In this document: one piece after another, positions 55,610 to 64,000 of the stretch
Layout of the letters: the number at the start of each line of letters is the position of its first letter
How positions within the stretch are numbered: position 1 is the stretch's first letter
Assembly (NCBI GenBank): GCA_964620425.1
Contig: CAZUGV010000003.1
Span: 1 to 64,000, forward strand
Direction: 5' to 3'
Length of the DNA stretch: 64,000 nucleotides
DNA from: DASXUG01 sp964620425
GTDB taxonomy: Bacteria; Pseudomonadota; Gammaproteobacteria; Burkholderiales; Methylophilaceae
Translations under genes and position numbers: made by a program
Notes under the pieces: model-generated
What the model saw: the letters and a program-made list of their open reading frames with translations, nothing else
Databases searched by the model: none
Told to the model about the DNA's origin: nothing

Positions 55610-55691
55610 CTTGACTTAAGTACCAAGTAATTTGTAGTAAGTAATTGAGTAGTAAGTGTGTTTTTTTTTTTTTAATGTATGGGAGATTCAA

Positions 55692-56513
55692 ATGAACTTT
55701 ACTCTTAAAACTTTGGTAGCTGCTGTTGCTTTAGTGGCTGCTTCTTCAGCAAACGCTTATCAATCTGGTGATTCTGGCAATAGTAACTTGGTGTTTGTGT
55801 TGTGGGATACATCTACCAACGACTACATGTTGAAATCATTGAATAATTTTTCAGTGGATGATTTCACGGTTGGTGCACCAGCAGTAGCTAAAGCGCAAGC
55901 TGTTAACACAGCCTTTACGCTTGATTTAGACACTAGCGCTGCATTTGCTACTTTCTCAGGTGACAATGCAAATACATCTACATGGAAATGGGCTGTAGTT
56001 GGTATGGATGACACTGGTACATCAGCTACGGTAAATAACGCAGCTGGTGATGCTCGTCGCTACTTAACTACATATCAGAGTAACGTTGTCAAGCCAGCAA
56101 CCAATTCTACTAACTTTGGTTCGATGAATACGGCTGCTATCGATGCGAAGTTATCAACCAATGTAAACGAATTCGTTAACATCGCTGGTGGTACTGATTT
56201 TACTGGTACTCTTGGTAATTCTTGGAAAGGTACTCAAGGCAGTACAACTAGTACAGTTGGTATTGGTAACTTATACAATGTGGATTCTAGCTTCTACTTG
56301 CTTACAGGTAGATTCGGTACTGCAGGTGCTCTAACTACAACAATCGTAGATACGACAGGTGTGGCTGCTAAATGGTCATTTGGTGCTGGTAATGTATTGT
56401 CATTCAAAACAACAGAAGTGACAACAGTTGTGCCAGAGTCTGACACATATGCAATGTTATTGGCTGGTTTAGGCGTGATGGGCATGGTTGCTCGTCGTCG
56501 TTTGGCTGCTTAA
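55692..56513 (+). CDS. PEP-CTERM sorting-domain protein
   Basis: A 273-residue exported protein from the ATG at 55692, which follows GGGAG; the longer ORF start at 55656 reads through a T13 run and is not credible. The signal peptide ends SSANAYQ. The body is Thr/Asn/Ser-rich, low in charge and without known domain. The C-terminus is the sorting signal VPESDTYAMLLAGLG, a hydrophobic helix and VARRRLAA. The leader architecture suggests strong, regulated expression. Confidence 0.92.
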   Translation: MNFTLKTLVAAVALVAASSANAYQSGDSGNSNLVFVLWDTSTNDYMLKSLNNFSVDDFTVGAPAVAKAQAVNTAFTLDLDTSAAFATFSGDNANTSTWKWAVVGMDDTGTSATVNNAAGDARRYLTTYQSNVVKPATNSTNFGSMNTAAIDAKLSTNVNEFVNIAGGTDFTGTLGNSWKGTQGSTTSTVGIGNLYNVDSSFYLLTGRFGTAGALTTTIVDTTGVAAKWSFGAGNVLSFKTTEVTTVVPESDTYAMLLAGLGVMGMVARRRLAA

Positions 56514-56749
56514 TTCTTCCGCTTCTTTAAAGTGGATTGTGCTGTGCATGGTGGTTTAGTTTAGCTGCCATGCATGGTTAGAGTTGCAAAACCGTTGTAA
56601 TTTCAAAGTTGTAATGATTCAAGGTTTCACTGATTTTAAAGTGGTGGCTGTTAATCGAATGGGCTTAAACAGCCTTGCATATTGACTGAGAATATTTTTT
56701 TGATGTTATTTTAAGTTTTTGCTTTATTTTTTTAATTTAGGAGATTTAT

Positions 56750-58135
56750 ATGAAATACACTAAAATCGCTTTAGCATTAGCTGTTATGGCTTCTGCACAA
56801 AACGCAAGCGCGTTTGATGTTTATGTTTCTGGTGCTTCTGCACTGCGTAACACTGTAGGCACAATGATGAATCGTTTTTGCCAAACAACTGGCTTCGTTC
56901 AACGTGGTACAGGTAATCAACGTGTTTATAGCTGTACATTCCACACAGAAACAACTAGCCCAGCAGTAGGTGCTGAGTTGGCAGCTGAAGGTCTAGCTGG
57001 TGCTAATATTCGTGTGTTCCACTCTGTAATCCCAGGTGTTGCAGCAAATAGCTTAAACGACTTAGTGGGTGGTTCTATCACTGGTATTATCCCATTGTTG
57101 CCAAATGCAAGCAGCAGCTTAGTTAAGTTTGCAAACGACAATGCAACAACCACTGGTTCTGTAATCCCGGAAACAAATACTTTCTACGCAGCGCCACACA
57201 TCGGCTTCTCTGATGTTGAGCCATCAAAATTCACTGCTGACTATGGTAACTTACCTACTAACGCTGCAGCCGTTGCTGCTGGTTGGGTTGTAGGTGGTGA
57301 TAATCCAGCTGATTTGGTTTCTACACCTGCATTTGCGCAAGGTTTTGGTGTGTTGATTTCTAACAACGCTAGAACTGCTGGCTTAACTAACCTTTCAGAA
57401 ACACAATTGGCTGAAATCTTGGCAGGTAATGTCACCAATATCAACCAATTATCAAAAGCTGATGGTTCTGCAATTACTACTAGTTTGCCTATCCGTGTAT
57501 GCCGCCGTACGAATGGTTCTGGTACACAAGCGACATTTAACCAACTTGTTAGCCGTTTAGGTTGCGGTGCTAACCTAGGTGGTGTTACATACAGTGTTGC
57601 TAGTCAGGGTCCTACTGCAGGTGGTGATGTGGTTGAAAACGCTGCTTCAAGCGGTGTTGCTACTTGTGTAAACACTGTTCCATCTACAATGGCTGCAATC
57701 GGTATCATCGGTTTAGATACAAACGGTGTGCAAACTGGTAGCCAATTTGCAGATATCAACGGTATTCACATCTGGGATGCAAATACTGCAGTTGACGTAA
57801 ACGATGGTAACGCAACGATTGCTGGTGTTGCTGCGCCTGACCGTGTGTTAGAAGAGAAGATTGTAAGTGGTGCATATCCATTGTATGTTGAGTCACATGT
57901 AGTTAAATCAGCTAAAGTGACTTTAACTGCTGAGCAAGAAGCATTCTACAATTTGATTGCTAACCGTGCCGGTGACCCATTGTTTACTAAAACATTTGCA
58001 GGTATCGTTTCATTGCCTAGCAAGCGTGCTTTAAATGCTACGCAAGATGGTTACTTGTTCCCTAACAACACATTGAGTGCTACTAACTACACTCGTAATG
58101 GTGATACTTGCAACCCATCTAAATTTGCTCAGTAA
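56750..58135 (+). CDS. Exported PstS-fold (periplasmic phosphate-binding-like) protein
   Basis: A 461-residue protein with a 21-residue signal peptide (QNASAF end). Residues FDVYVSGASALRNTV resemble the start of PstS-type binding proteins. The mid-region LSETQLAEILAGNVTNINQLS and RVCRRTNGSGTQATFNQLV copies the PstS pattern around the SGT anion-binding loop. It has several cysteines and no PEP-CTERM tail. It follows a PEP-CTERM gene by 236 bases, with its own AGGAG site, and no transporter genes accompany it. The ligand and role are unknown. Confidence 0.75.
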   Translation: MKYTKIALALAVMASAQNASAFDVYVSGASALRNTVGTMMNRFCQTTGFVQRGTGNQRVYSCTFHTETTSPAVGAELAAEGLAGANIRVFHSVIPGVAANSLNDLVGGSITGIIPLLPNASSSLVKFANDNATTTGSVIPETNTFYAAPHIGFSDVEPSKFTADYGNLPTNAAAVAAGWVVGGDNPADLVSTPAFAQGFGVLISNNARTAGLTNLSETQLAEILAGNVTNINQLSKADGSAITTSLPIRVCRRTNGSGTQATFNQLVSRLGCGANLGGVTYSVASQGPTAGGDVVENAASSGVATCVNTVPSTMAAIGIIGLDTNGVQTGSQFADINGIHIWDANTAVDVNDGNATIAGVAAPDRVLEEKIVSGAYPLYVESHVVKSAKVTLTAEQEAFYNLIANRAGDPLFTKTFAGIVSLPSKRALNATQDGYLFPNNTLSATNYTRNGDTCNPSKFAQ

Positions 58136-58177
58136 TTCATTTACTTAGTTTAATATAGTGTTGTAAAGTTGTTATCT

Positions 58178-58205
58178 CTCCCCGGGCTTGCTCGGGGAGT
58201 TTTTA
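58178..58205 (+). terminator. Rho-independent terminator after the PstS-fold gene
   Basis: CTCCCCG (58178-58184) pairs with CGGGGAG (58193-58199), GC-rich, followed by TTTTTATTT. Confidence 0.85.
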
Positions 58206-58297
58206 TTTGTAGTGTAAAATCACAATGTTTGAGTTGCGTTAAGTTATTAAGCTGTTGTTTATTCAGCTTGCGTGGTGAATAAGTGTGTAAAAGGCGT

Positions 58298-59986
58298 ATG
58301 CAAAAAATGATAAAAAAACAACGTGGTTTTGATGGGCTGTTATGGGTGCTGTTGGTGAGTTTTTACCTAACTCAGCAGTTTGCTTATGCACAAGACAATG
58401 CTGAAACAAAATCTAGCGTGCTTGAGAATGCAGAAACCAAAGCAGAGGAAAAAGCAGAGGCCAATAATCTATTTGATATTTTAGAATTTAATGTCACGGG
58501 CAATACCTTGCTTAAAAATACGGTGATTGAAGAAACCGTGTATCCTTTTTTAGGCGAAAAACGTAGTATTGACGACGCAGAAAAGGCAAGAACTGCGCTT
58601 GAAAAAGCTTACCATGATGCGGGCTATCTGACGGTGTTGGTGAATATTCCCGAGCAAAAAGTCGATGGCGGCTTGGTGCAGCTGGAAGTGGTGGAATCTA
58701 AGGTGGACCAGCTAAGGGTCACAGGTTCTCGCTACTATAGTTTAGGTAACATTAAAGAGGGTGTGCCCGAGTTGGCAGAGGGTAAAACTCCGCATTTCCC
58801 AACTTTACAAAAACAAATTGAGGCGCTAAATCGTCAACCAGACCGTGCCGTGACACCAGTGATGAAAGCGGGTAAAACGCCAGGCACAGTTTCGATGGAA
58901 CTTAAGGTTAAAGACACCTTGCCGCTTCATGCCACCTTGGGTTTAAACAATAATTACAGTGTAGATACTACTGAGTTACGAGCGGTGGCAAATATTCATT
59001 ACGATAATTTGTGGCAGCTTGGGCATAGTATCAATTTAACGTTTTTAGCCACTCCACAAAAAGTGAGTGAAAGCAAAGTGTTTTCAGGTACTTACGCTGT
59101 GCCACTTGAATCTGGTGCGAATGTGGCTGTTTATGCGGTGCATACTGAATCAGACGTTGCTGCCCTAAACACTCTAGGGGTGATTGGTACTGGTGATATT
59201 TTAGGCTTGCGTTATATTAAGCCGCTACCTGCGCCTGAAGAGACTAAAAACTTCTTTCATACTTTTACAGGTGGCATAGATTATAAAAATTTTGGTCAAT
59301 CTGTGATAGTGCAGGGTGGCGATAGTGTGACCTCACCGATTGAATATATGCCGTTTTTGTTTAACTACGATGCAGGCTATCGCGGTGCGCATAGTCTTAC
59401 CTTGTTGGGGTTGAGCTTAAATACTCAGGTGCGTGGCTTAGTTGCCGATGAGCAACAGTTCAGAGATCGGCGTTTTCTTGCTAAATCTAACTATGCCTTT
59501 TTGCGCGCCAATGTTGCGCATAAATGGGAAATGGCAAGCGGTGCCAAGTTGGAGTTAAGAATGAGCGGTCAGTTGACCGATCAGCCTTTAATTTCTAACG
59601 AGCAGTTTGCCATTGGTGGTGCAGATACTGTACGTGGGTATTTGCAATCTGAGGTGTTGGGTGATGTGGGCTACCTTGGTAATGTGGAAGTGCATAGCCC
59701 TAAATTTGGAAGCTATATCAGCAGTAAAATCAAGGATTTACATGTTTTGGGTTTTATGGATTTTGGTACTGCTATAACACTTGAGCCTTTGGCGAGTCAA
59801 AAAGAAACTTATAACTTGGCGGGTGCCGGTGTCGGCCTGAGATTTAGCGCGATGGGCTTGAGTGGTGTGTTAGATTTTGCTGTGCCTTTGAATAATGGGG
59901 CAATCAGGCGAGCAAGAGGTGGCGAAACGTTTGTTACAAGGGCGGGTGATGCGCATATTCACTTTAACCTTGAATACGCTTTTTGA
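58298..59986 (+). CDS. Two-partner secretion outer-membrane transporter (ShlB/FhaC/HecB family)
   Basis: A 562-residue TpsB protein; the ATG at 58298 is favoured by AAAGG upstream, with a GTG at 58283 and ATG at 58307 as alternatives. The signal peptide ends QFAYAQD. POTRA domains follow: FNVTGNTLLKNTVIEETVY, then VDQLRVTGSRYYSLGNIKE. The 16-strand barrel carries the secretion motif GGADTVRGYLQSEVLG and ends in aromatic Phe (EYAF). It recognises and exports the TpsA protein encoded just downstream. Confidence 0.93.
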   Translation: MQKMIKKQRGFDGLLWVLLVSFYLTQQFAYAQDNAETKSSVLENAETKAEEKAEANNLFDILEFNVTGNTLLKNTVIEETVYPFLGEKRSIDDAEKARTALEKAYHDAGYLTVLVNIPEQKVDGGLVQLEVVESKVDQLRVTGSRYYSLGNIKEGVPELAEGKTPHFPTLQKQIEALNRQPDRAVTPVMKAGKTPGTVSMELKVKDTLPLHATLGLNNNYSVDTTELRAVANIHYDNLWQLGHSINLTFLATPQKVSESKVFSGTYAVPLESGANVAVYAVHTESDVAALNTLGVIGTGDILGLRYIKPLPAPEETKNFFHTFTGGIDYKNFGQSVIVQGGDSVTSPIEYMPFLFNYDAGYRGAHSLTLLGLSLNTQVRGLVADEQQFRDRRFLAKSNYAFLRANVAHKWEMASGAKLELRMSGQLTDQPLISNEQFAIGGADTVRGYLQSEVLGDVGYLGNVEVHSPKFGSYISSKIKDLHVLGFMDFGTAITLEPLASQKETYNLAGAGVGLRFSAMGLSGVLDFAVPLNNGAIRRARGGETFVTRAGDAHIHFNLEYAF

Positions 59987-60018
59987 CATTAAAACTTCTT
60001 CATTCTAATCATAATATT

Positions 60019-60052
60019 GGCTCATATAGTGCATTCTATATGAGCCGTTTTC
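60019..60052 (+). terminator. Hairpin between tpsB and tpsA
   Basis: A 10-base stem (60019-60028 with 60037-60046) followed by GTTTTC. The short T run suggests partial termination, giving less tpsA than tpsB or separate transcription. Confidence 0.6.
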
Positions 60053-60162
60053 ATTCTGCTGTAACAATGTCACATTATCATGACAACCATTAATTTAAAC
60101 CACATGTCATTTTTTGTCATGTACCAATGTTTTAGTTGGCATTTGCTTTTAGGAGCTTAGGT

Positions 60163-63100
60163 ATGAATCGCAACATTTATCGTTTAGTGAAAAATCAATT
60201 TGGTTTGTGGGTGGTCGCCCCTGAGCATGTACGTGCACAAGGTAAGGGTGGATCAAAGGCTCGCAAAGCTTTATTGGGTCTTTCATTAGCCTTCTCTCTG
60301 AGTGGAAATTTTGCATTGGCGGAAGATCATGTCGGGTTACCTAATCAGTGTGCCACTTGTGGCGGTGCGGCTGGTTGGTTAGCGTATGGTTTGGCAAATT
60401 ATCAAGTCACGGGTAACACGGCAATTATTAGTCAGATGACAGATAGCGCAATTTTAAACTGGAAAGATTTTAACGTTGCGAGCGGTAATCAAGTCATATT
60501 TCAGCGCGTGGCAGATTTACTGAATCTTAAAGCAATTGATGGCGCTTCTTTTAGTACCTTGAACCGTATTTGGGATAAAGACCCCAGCGTGATTGCAGGT
60601 AGGATTGGTACAGTAGCTAATCAACAAGCTAACTTAATGTTTATTAACCAAAACGGCATTATATTTGCCAATGGCGCGCAGGTTGATGTAAATACTTTGA
60701 CCGCATCATCGCTGAATATGACAGATGAGGTTTTTAAAAAACCAATTTCAGATAACCCCAACGATGCTAAATTCCGTTTTGGGCTTGACGGCGTGACCGA
60801 AAATGTCGCTGGTTTTGTCAAGGTGATGGAAGGGGCGAAAATTACGACAGGTACTGGCGGACGTGTGATGTTGATTGCGCCAACGGTGACTAATCGCGGT
60901 GAAATCAATACACCAAATGGACAAACAATTTTAGCTGCAGGTAGCGCGGTTTATTTGCAAGCGAGTGATTCAGCCAATTTGCGTGGCTTTTTGGTGCAGG
61001 TTGATAATAAAAGCTTGGCGGATGGCGATGGGAAAAATAATGGCATTGAGAAATTATTAAATTCGGACTTCAGTTCATATAAGTTGACGAAAGATAAGTT
61101 GATTGAAACTTCTGACATAACAAAAGATGAGTCTGGAGTTTTGCGTGTCAATGTAACTGCAAAGTATCTAAATGACTCGACTGAGGTTTTGAAAGACGCA
61201 ACTGGTGCGACATTGTTGGATGAGAATGGTAAACCAATTCCATTACATAAAGCGGGTGATGTTGTTCGTGCTGGTGACCAAGTGGCGCTTGGTGATAATG
61301 TGCGGGTGTTTGATGAGGTTAAAAACGATATCACTGTTGCAGCAACATCTAAGCTCGTCACTCGTGCAGTGTATAGAGAAGACTCTATCAGCGTTCTGAA
61401 GGGGGCTGATGGCTCGCCAATACTTGATGCCAATGGTAAGACAATTCCTATTTATAAAAAGGGAGATATTGTCAATGCTGGTACCGAGGTGTATGCGGGA
61501 GACAAAATAACTGAACTTCGTGGTGCTGAAGATGTTTATGACAAATCTGGCAATGCGACAAATGCATCAATCTCAGTGAATGATTTGGGCGGCACTTTGA
61601 CTGCCAGCAAGGGCAATATCACCATGGTGGGTTTGGCAGTGAACCAAATGGGTCGCGCCACCGCTACAACCGCTTATAACGCTAACGGTTCAATTTTTTT
61701 ACATGCCGTAACTGATCAGGGGGTTAATAAAACAGGAAAGGTGACGCTGGGTAATGACAGCAAAACCGAGGTTTTAATTGATGCGAATGATCAAACAAAA
61801 GGGCTTGCTAGTGCCTTAACACGTTCTAAAGTAGACGTATTAGGCAAGGAAATTTCCGTTAAATCGAATGCACAAATTACAGTGCCATCAGGTATTGTGA
61901 ATCTGAGTGCAACGACTAACCCAGGTCCTATGGGTGAATATGTCAGCAGACTAGTAGCGCCTGAAATTAAAAAACCAACAACACCATTTCAGGTCACTTC
62001 TGGCGGTGTTGTACCCACAGGCGCTAAAGTCTTGGTTGAGTCTGGCGCAAAAATTGATGTGTCTGGTTTGGATGCCGAAGTAAATGCGCAAGATAATGTT
62101 CAGAAAATTAAGCTTTTGGGCGCTGAGTTGGCTGATTCGCCTGTTAACCGCAGTGTGTTACGTGGTAAAGAAGTTTATGTCGATTTGGGTAAAGGTTCTC
62201 CGCTAATTGCTAATTTGGCAGAATATGAAAATAAAGTAGAAAAAACAATCGTCGCTAGATCAACAGATGCGGGCACTATCAGGATTCAGGCTGAAGATGA
62301 AGCGATTGTTCAATCTGGAACTAAGTTTGATTTGTCAGGAGGTAAAACCACCTACGTGGGGGGGGTGGTGAATGTATCTAAGTTGGTTGGTGCTGACGGT
62401 AAAACTTATGATATTTCTTCAGCGGATCCCACAAGACAATACACGGGTCTGGCAAATGAGTTTGTGGACAATGACCTAAAGTGGGGCGTAACGAGAACTT
62501 ATTCCCGTACATTGTCTGAATTTGTACCGACTTATACAGCAGGTGGTAATGCAGGTTTGCTGTTGCTCAACGCAAGGTCAGCCTATTTTGGTGGTGATAT
62601 TGATGGCGCAACTTTAGCTGGTGCTTTTCAATTGCGTAATGGTAATTTGCCGCTAAGTGCTACTTTTCAGCTAGGCAATAACAAAATAGGCAACGAGTTT
62701 GGCTTGAATCAAAACGTGTGGATTGATAATTTGAGTGATTCGCTCGCTAGCGATAATCTATTGACGGGTGACCAAAAAGGTAATCTGCATCTGTCTTCTA
62801 GTCTTTTTGGCCAAGGTAAGGTGGGTCGATTAGAGTTAAACACAAATAAAAACGTTACTGTCAATTCTGCATTAAAAATGGCTGAAGGCGGTAGTGTAGA
62901 TATCAATGCCGCTAAAGTGAATGTTAATGCTGATATTGTGACTACAAAAGCAAATGTGGATCTTAATAATGACCTGCTAAGAAGTGATGGGATTAAGCGG
63001 GAAGGCGATCAGCGTAATGTTTTTTATGTGGCTAATACTTTTGAAGATGTACTGAATCGGGATGTGTTGACTAAATCAGGTTCGATTACTATCAATGCCA

Positions 63101-64000
63101 CTAATAATGATTTTAATCCGTCAAATGTACCAGAAATTAATATCGGCAAATCAGTCACTTTGCAGTCCAGTGGTTATTGGGTGAATGAATTATTTGGGTT
63201 TTTAAGCACACAACCAACGCGCCTAATCAGTGCGGGTGATATTACCTTAAAGGCAGATTATAAGGATAATGGCTCTTCTGTGAATAGTAGAGTGGTGTTA
63301 GAAGAGGGTGCAACGCTTGATGTGAAAGGTGGTGCACTTTTAGATGGTAGCCGTAAAATTTCGTTTGGTAGTGGCGGTAATGTGACGCTTTTTGCGACAG
63401 AAATAGCTTCAACTCAACCATTACAAACTCATTTAAAGGGTGAGTCGTTTGGTGATGCTGGCACCTTAAGCGTAACAAGCGATAAAGTTTTAATTGGCGC
63501 TAATTCTACTTCGGAATTGTCGCTCAATACTGACTTTTTTAAACAAGGTTTCGCAAACTATGAGGTGAAAGGTTTGAGTTCTCTCACAGTGGCAGAGAAT
63601 GCTAATGTCGTTGTGCAAACAAAAAACCTTGAGCTGAACCAGCAATTTAGAACAACAACAAGTAGTAGCAACGTGGGCGATGTGGCTAGCGTGGTGACGT
63701 TGAATGATGCCTTGCGTAAAGCCGCGAATTTAACTCTTAAAGCAACTAGTCGTGCAGAAGGCAGTGATGGTAGCGTTGCGTTGAGTGGCGCTAATACTTC
63801 GACGCTCACGATAGAAAAAGGCGCACAAATTACCACTGATTTGGGTGCCAAAGTAGCGCTTATGGCAACTAAAAGTTTAGAAATTGCAGGAAAAGTTAAT
63901 GCGCCTGCAGGTGAGATAGCCGTTACTTTGGATAATGGACTTGGGTTAACAGACAATACACAAAGGATTCATCTAACAGAAACCGCAGAGTTGAGTGCAG
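60163..64000 (+). CDS. Two-partner secretion exoprotein, filamentous-haemagglutinin type (TpsA, 3' partial)
   Basis: Open from ATG 60163 (AGGAG upstream) to the window end: 1279 codons without a stop. It starts with an extended type V signal peptide (MNRNIYRLVKNQFGLWVVAP, then a hydrophobic core ending FALAED). The TPS secretion domain follows with INQNGIIFANGAQVDVNTL, a variant of the NPNGI motif. The rest is beta-helix-like, rich in Asn, Thr, Ser and Val. A CATC pair occurs just after signal cleavage, and a unit of about 65 residues is duplicated near residues 345 and 413. It is a large secreted adhesin or exoprotein, the partner of the upstream transporter. Confidence 0.93.
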   Translation, partial: MNRNIYRLVKNQFGLWVVAPEHVRAQGKGGSKARKALLGLSLAFSLSGNFALAEDHVGLPNQCATCGGAAGWLAYGLANYQVTGNTAIISQMTDSAILNWKDFNVASGNQVIFQRVADLLNLKAIDGASFSTLNRIWDKDPSVIAGRIGTVANQQANLMFINQNGIIFANGAQVDVNTLTASSLNMTDEVFKKPISDNPNDAKFRFGLDGVTENVAGFVKVMEGAKITTGTGGRVMLIAPTVTNRGEINTPNGQTILAAGSAVYLQASDSANLRGFLVQVDNKSLADGDGKNNGIEKLLNSDFSSYKLTKDKLIETSDITKDESGVLRVNVTAKYLNDSTEVLKDATGATLLDENGKPIPLHKAGDVVRAGDQVALGDNVRVFDEVKNDITVAATSKLVTRAVYREDSISVLKGADGSPILDANGKTIPIYKKGDIVNAGTEVYAGDKITELRGAEDVYDKSGNATNASISVNDLGGTLTASKGNITMVGLAVNQMGRATATTAYNANGSIFLHAVTDQGVNKTGKVTLGNDSKTEVLIDANDQTKGLASALTRSKVDVLGKEISVKSNAQITVPSGIVNLSATTNPGPMGEYVSRLVAPEIKKPTTPFQVTSGGVVPTGAKVLVESGAKIDVSGLDAEVNAQDNVQKIKLLGAELADSPVNRSVLRGKEVYVDLGKGSPLIANLAEYENKVEKTIVARSTDAGTIRIQAEDEAIVQSGTKFDLSGGKTTYVGGVVNVSKLVGADGKTYDISSADPTRQYTGLANEFVDNDLKWGVTRTYSRTLSEFVPTYTAGGNAGLLLLNARSAYFGGDIDGATLAGAFQLRNGNLPLSATFQLGNNKIGNEFGLNQNVWIDNLSDSLASDNLLTGDQKGNLHLSSSLFGQGKVGRLELNTNKNVTVNSALKMAEGGSVDINAAKVNVNADIVTTKANVDLNNDLLRSDGIKREGDQRNVFYVANTFEDVLNRDVLTKSGSITINATNNDFNPSNVPEINIGKSVTLQSSGYWVNELFGFLSTQPTRLISAGDITLKADYKDNGSSVNSRVVLEEGATLDVKGGALLDGSRKISFGSGGNVTLFATEIASTQPLQTHLKGESFGDAGTLSVTSDKVLIGANSTSELSLNTDFFKQGFANYEVKGLSSLTVAENANVVVQTKNLELNQQFRTTTSSSNVGDVASVVTLNDALRKAANLTLKATSRAEGSDGSVALSGANTSTLTIEKGAQITTDLGAKVALMATKSLEIAGKVNAPAGEIAVTLDNGLGLTDNTQRIHLTETAELSA

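Larger units (their letters stand above)
54687..55691. other. One-kilobase regulatory region before the PEP-CTERM gene
   Basis: A long AT-rich region without a convincing ORF. In order it holds the epsA terminator (54755-54787), two single ATAGTCCGT sites (55078, 55195 inverted), a GTGAAA inverted repeat (55282-55300), a palindromic ATAGTCC site (55331-55348), a sigma-54 promoter (55542-55556), a 5'-leader hairpin (55566-55609), a T13 run (55661-55673) and the ribosome-binding site at 55681. Confidence 0.7.

Noticed and set aside
56545..56574. TGCATGG...CCATGCA inverted repeat after the PEP-CTERM gene as a terminator
   Set aside because: Large loop of 16 bases and no T run after it; too weak to call.

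Overview
The window looks like a chromosome segment of a Gram-negative betaproteobacterium. The best guess is a methylotroph of the Methylophilaceae (Methylotenera or Methylophilus type). That guess rests on an EpsA-type LuxR regulator with PEP-CTERM proteins, a YezD protein beside sulfate-uptake genes, the glyQ-glyS-gmhB-plsC order, moderate GC content and close operon packing with many ATGA overlaps. No rRNA, tRNA, insertion sequence, integrase or CRISPR array was seen. The genus is inferred from gene content, not from a marker gene.

Layout. 1-7.3 kb: end of a chemotaxis operon, with two chemoreceptors, cheR, cheD, cheB, cheY and cheZ. 7.4-9.3 kb: an exported di-haem peroxidase of the CcpA/MauG group. 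9.5-11.4 kb: btaA-btaB for betaine lipid, converging on rpiA. 12.4-14.5 kb: a lone glycosyltransferase and a SpoU-type RNA methyltransferase. 15.2-17.3 kb: a secreted repeat protein with a DUF1996 domain. 17.5-22.6 kb (minus): glyQ, glyS, gmhB, plsC and a YgjP-like metallopeptidase. 22.7-28.7 kb: a three-gene heavy-metal RND exporter behind a small His-rich membrane protein. 28.9 kb: a PEP-CTERM protein. 29.6-40.5 kb (minus): sulfate uptake genes cysA, cysW, cysT, sbp, an outer-membrane channel and yezD, split by a degenerate EAL gene and a two-gene plus-strand insert. 40.6 kb: a chromate transporter. 42.2-52.1 kb: an eleven-gene type II secretion / MSHA-like pilus cluster, followed by a convergent lytic transglycosylase. 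53.4-58.1 kb: epsA, a 1-kb regulatory region, a PEP-CTERM protein and a PstS-fold protein. 58.3-64 kb: a two-partner secretion pair, tpsB and tpsA, the latter running off the end.

Most likely undescribed system: the two-gene cassette at 33.6-37.4 kb. A 670-residue helical-repeat protein overlaps by four bases a 576-residue protein whose N-terminus looks like an Mrr/PD-(D/E)xK nuclease. The cassette sits in opposite orientation inside the sulfate-uptake region, is more AT-rich by eye, and begins with a ten-codon ORF that has a strong ribosome-binding site and stays in frame with the big gene. A defence role is inference only.

Second theme: surface-protein control. The 1-kb region before the PEP-CTERM gene at 55.7 kb holds a good sigma-54 promoter, three upstream copies of ATAGTCCGT (one within a palindrome) and a predicted 5' hairpin. 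This suggests enhancer-controlled expression of an abundant exported protein, next to EpsA and a large TpsA exoprotein.
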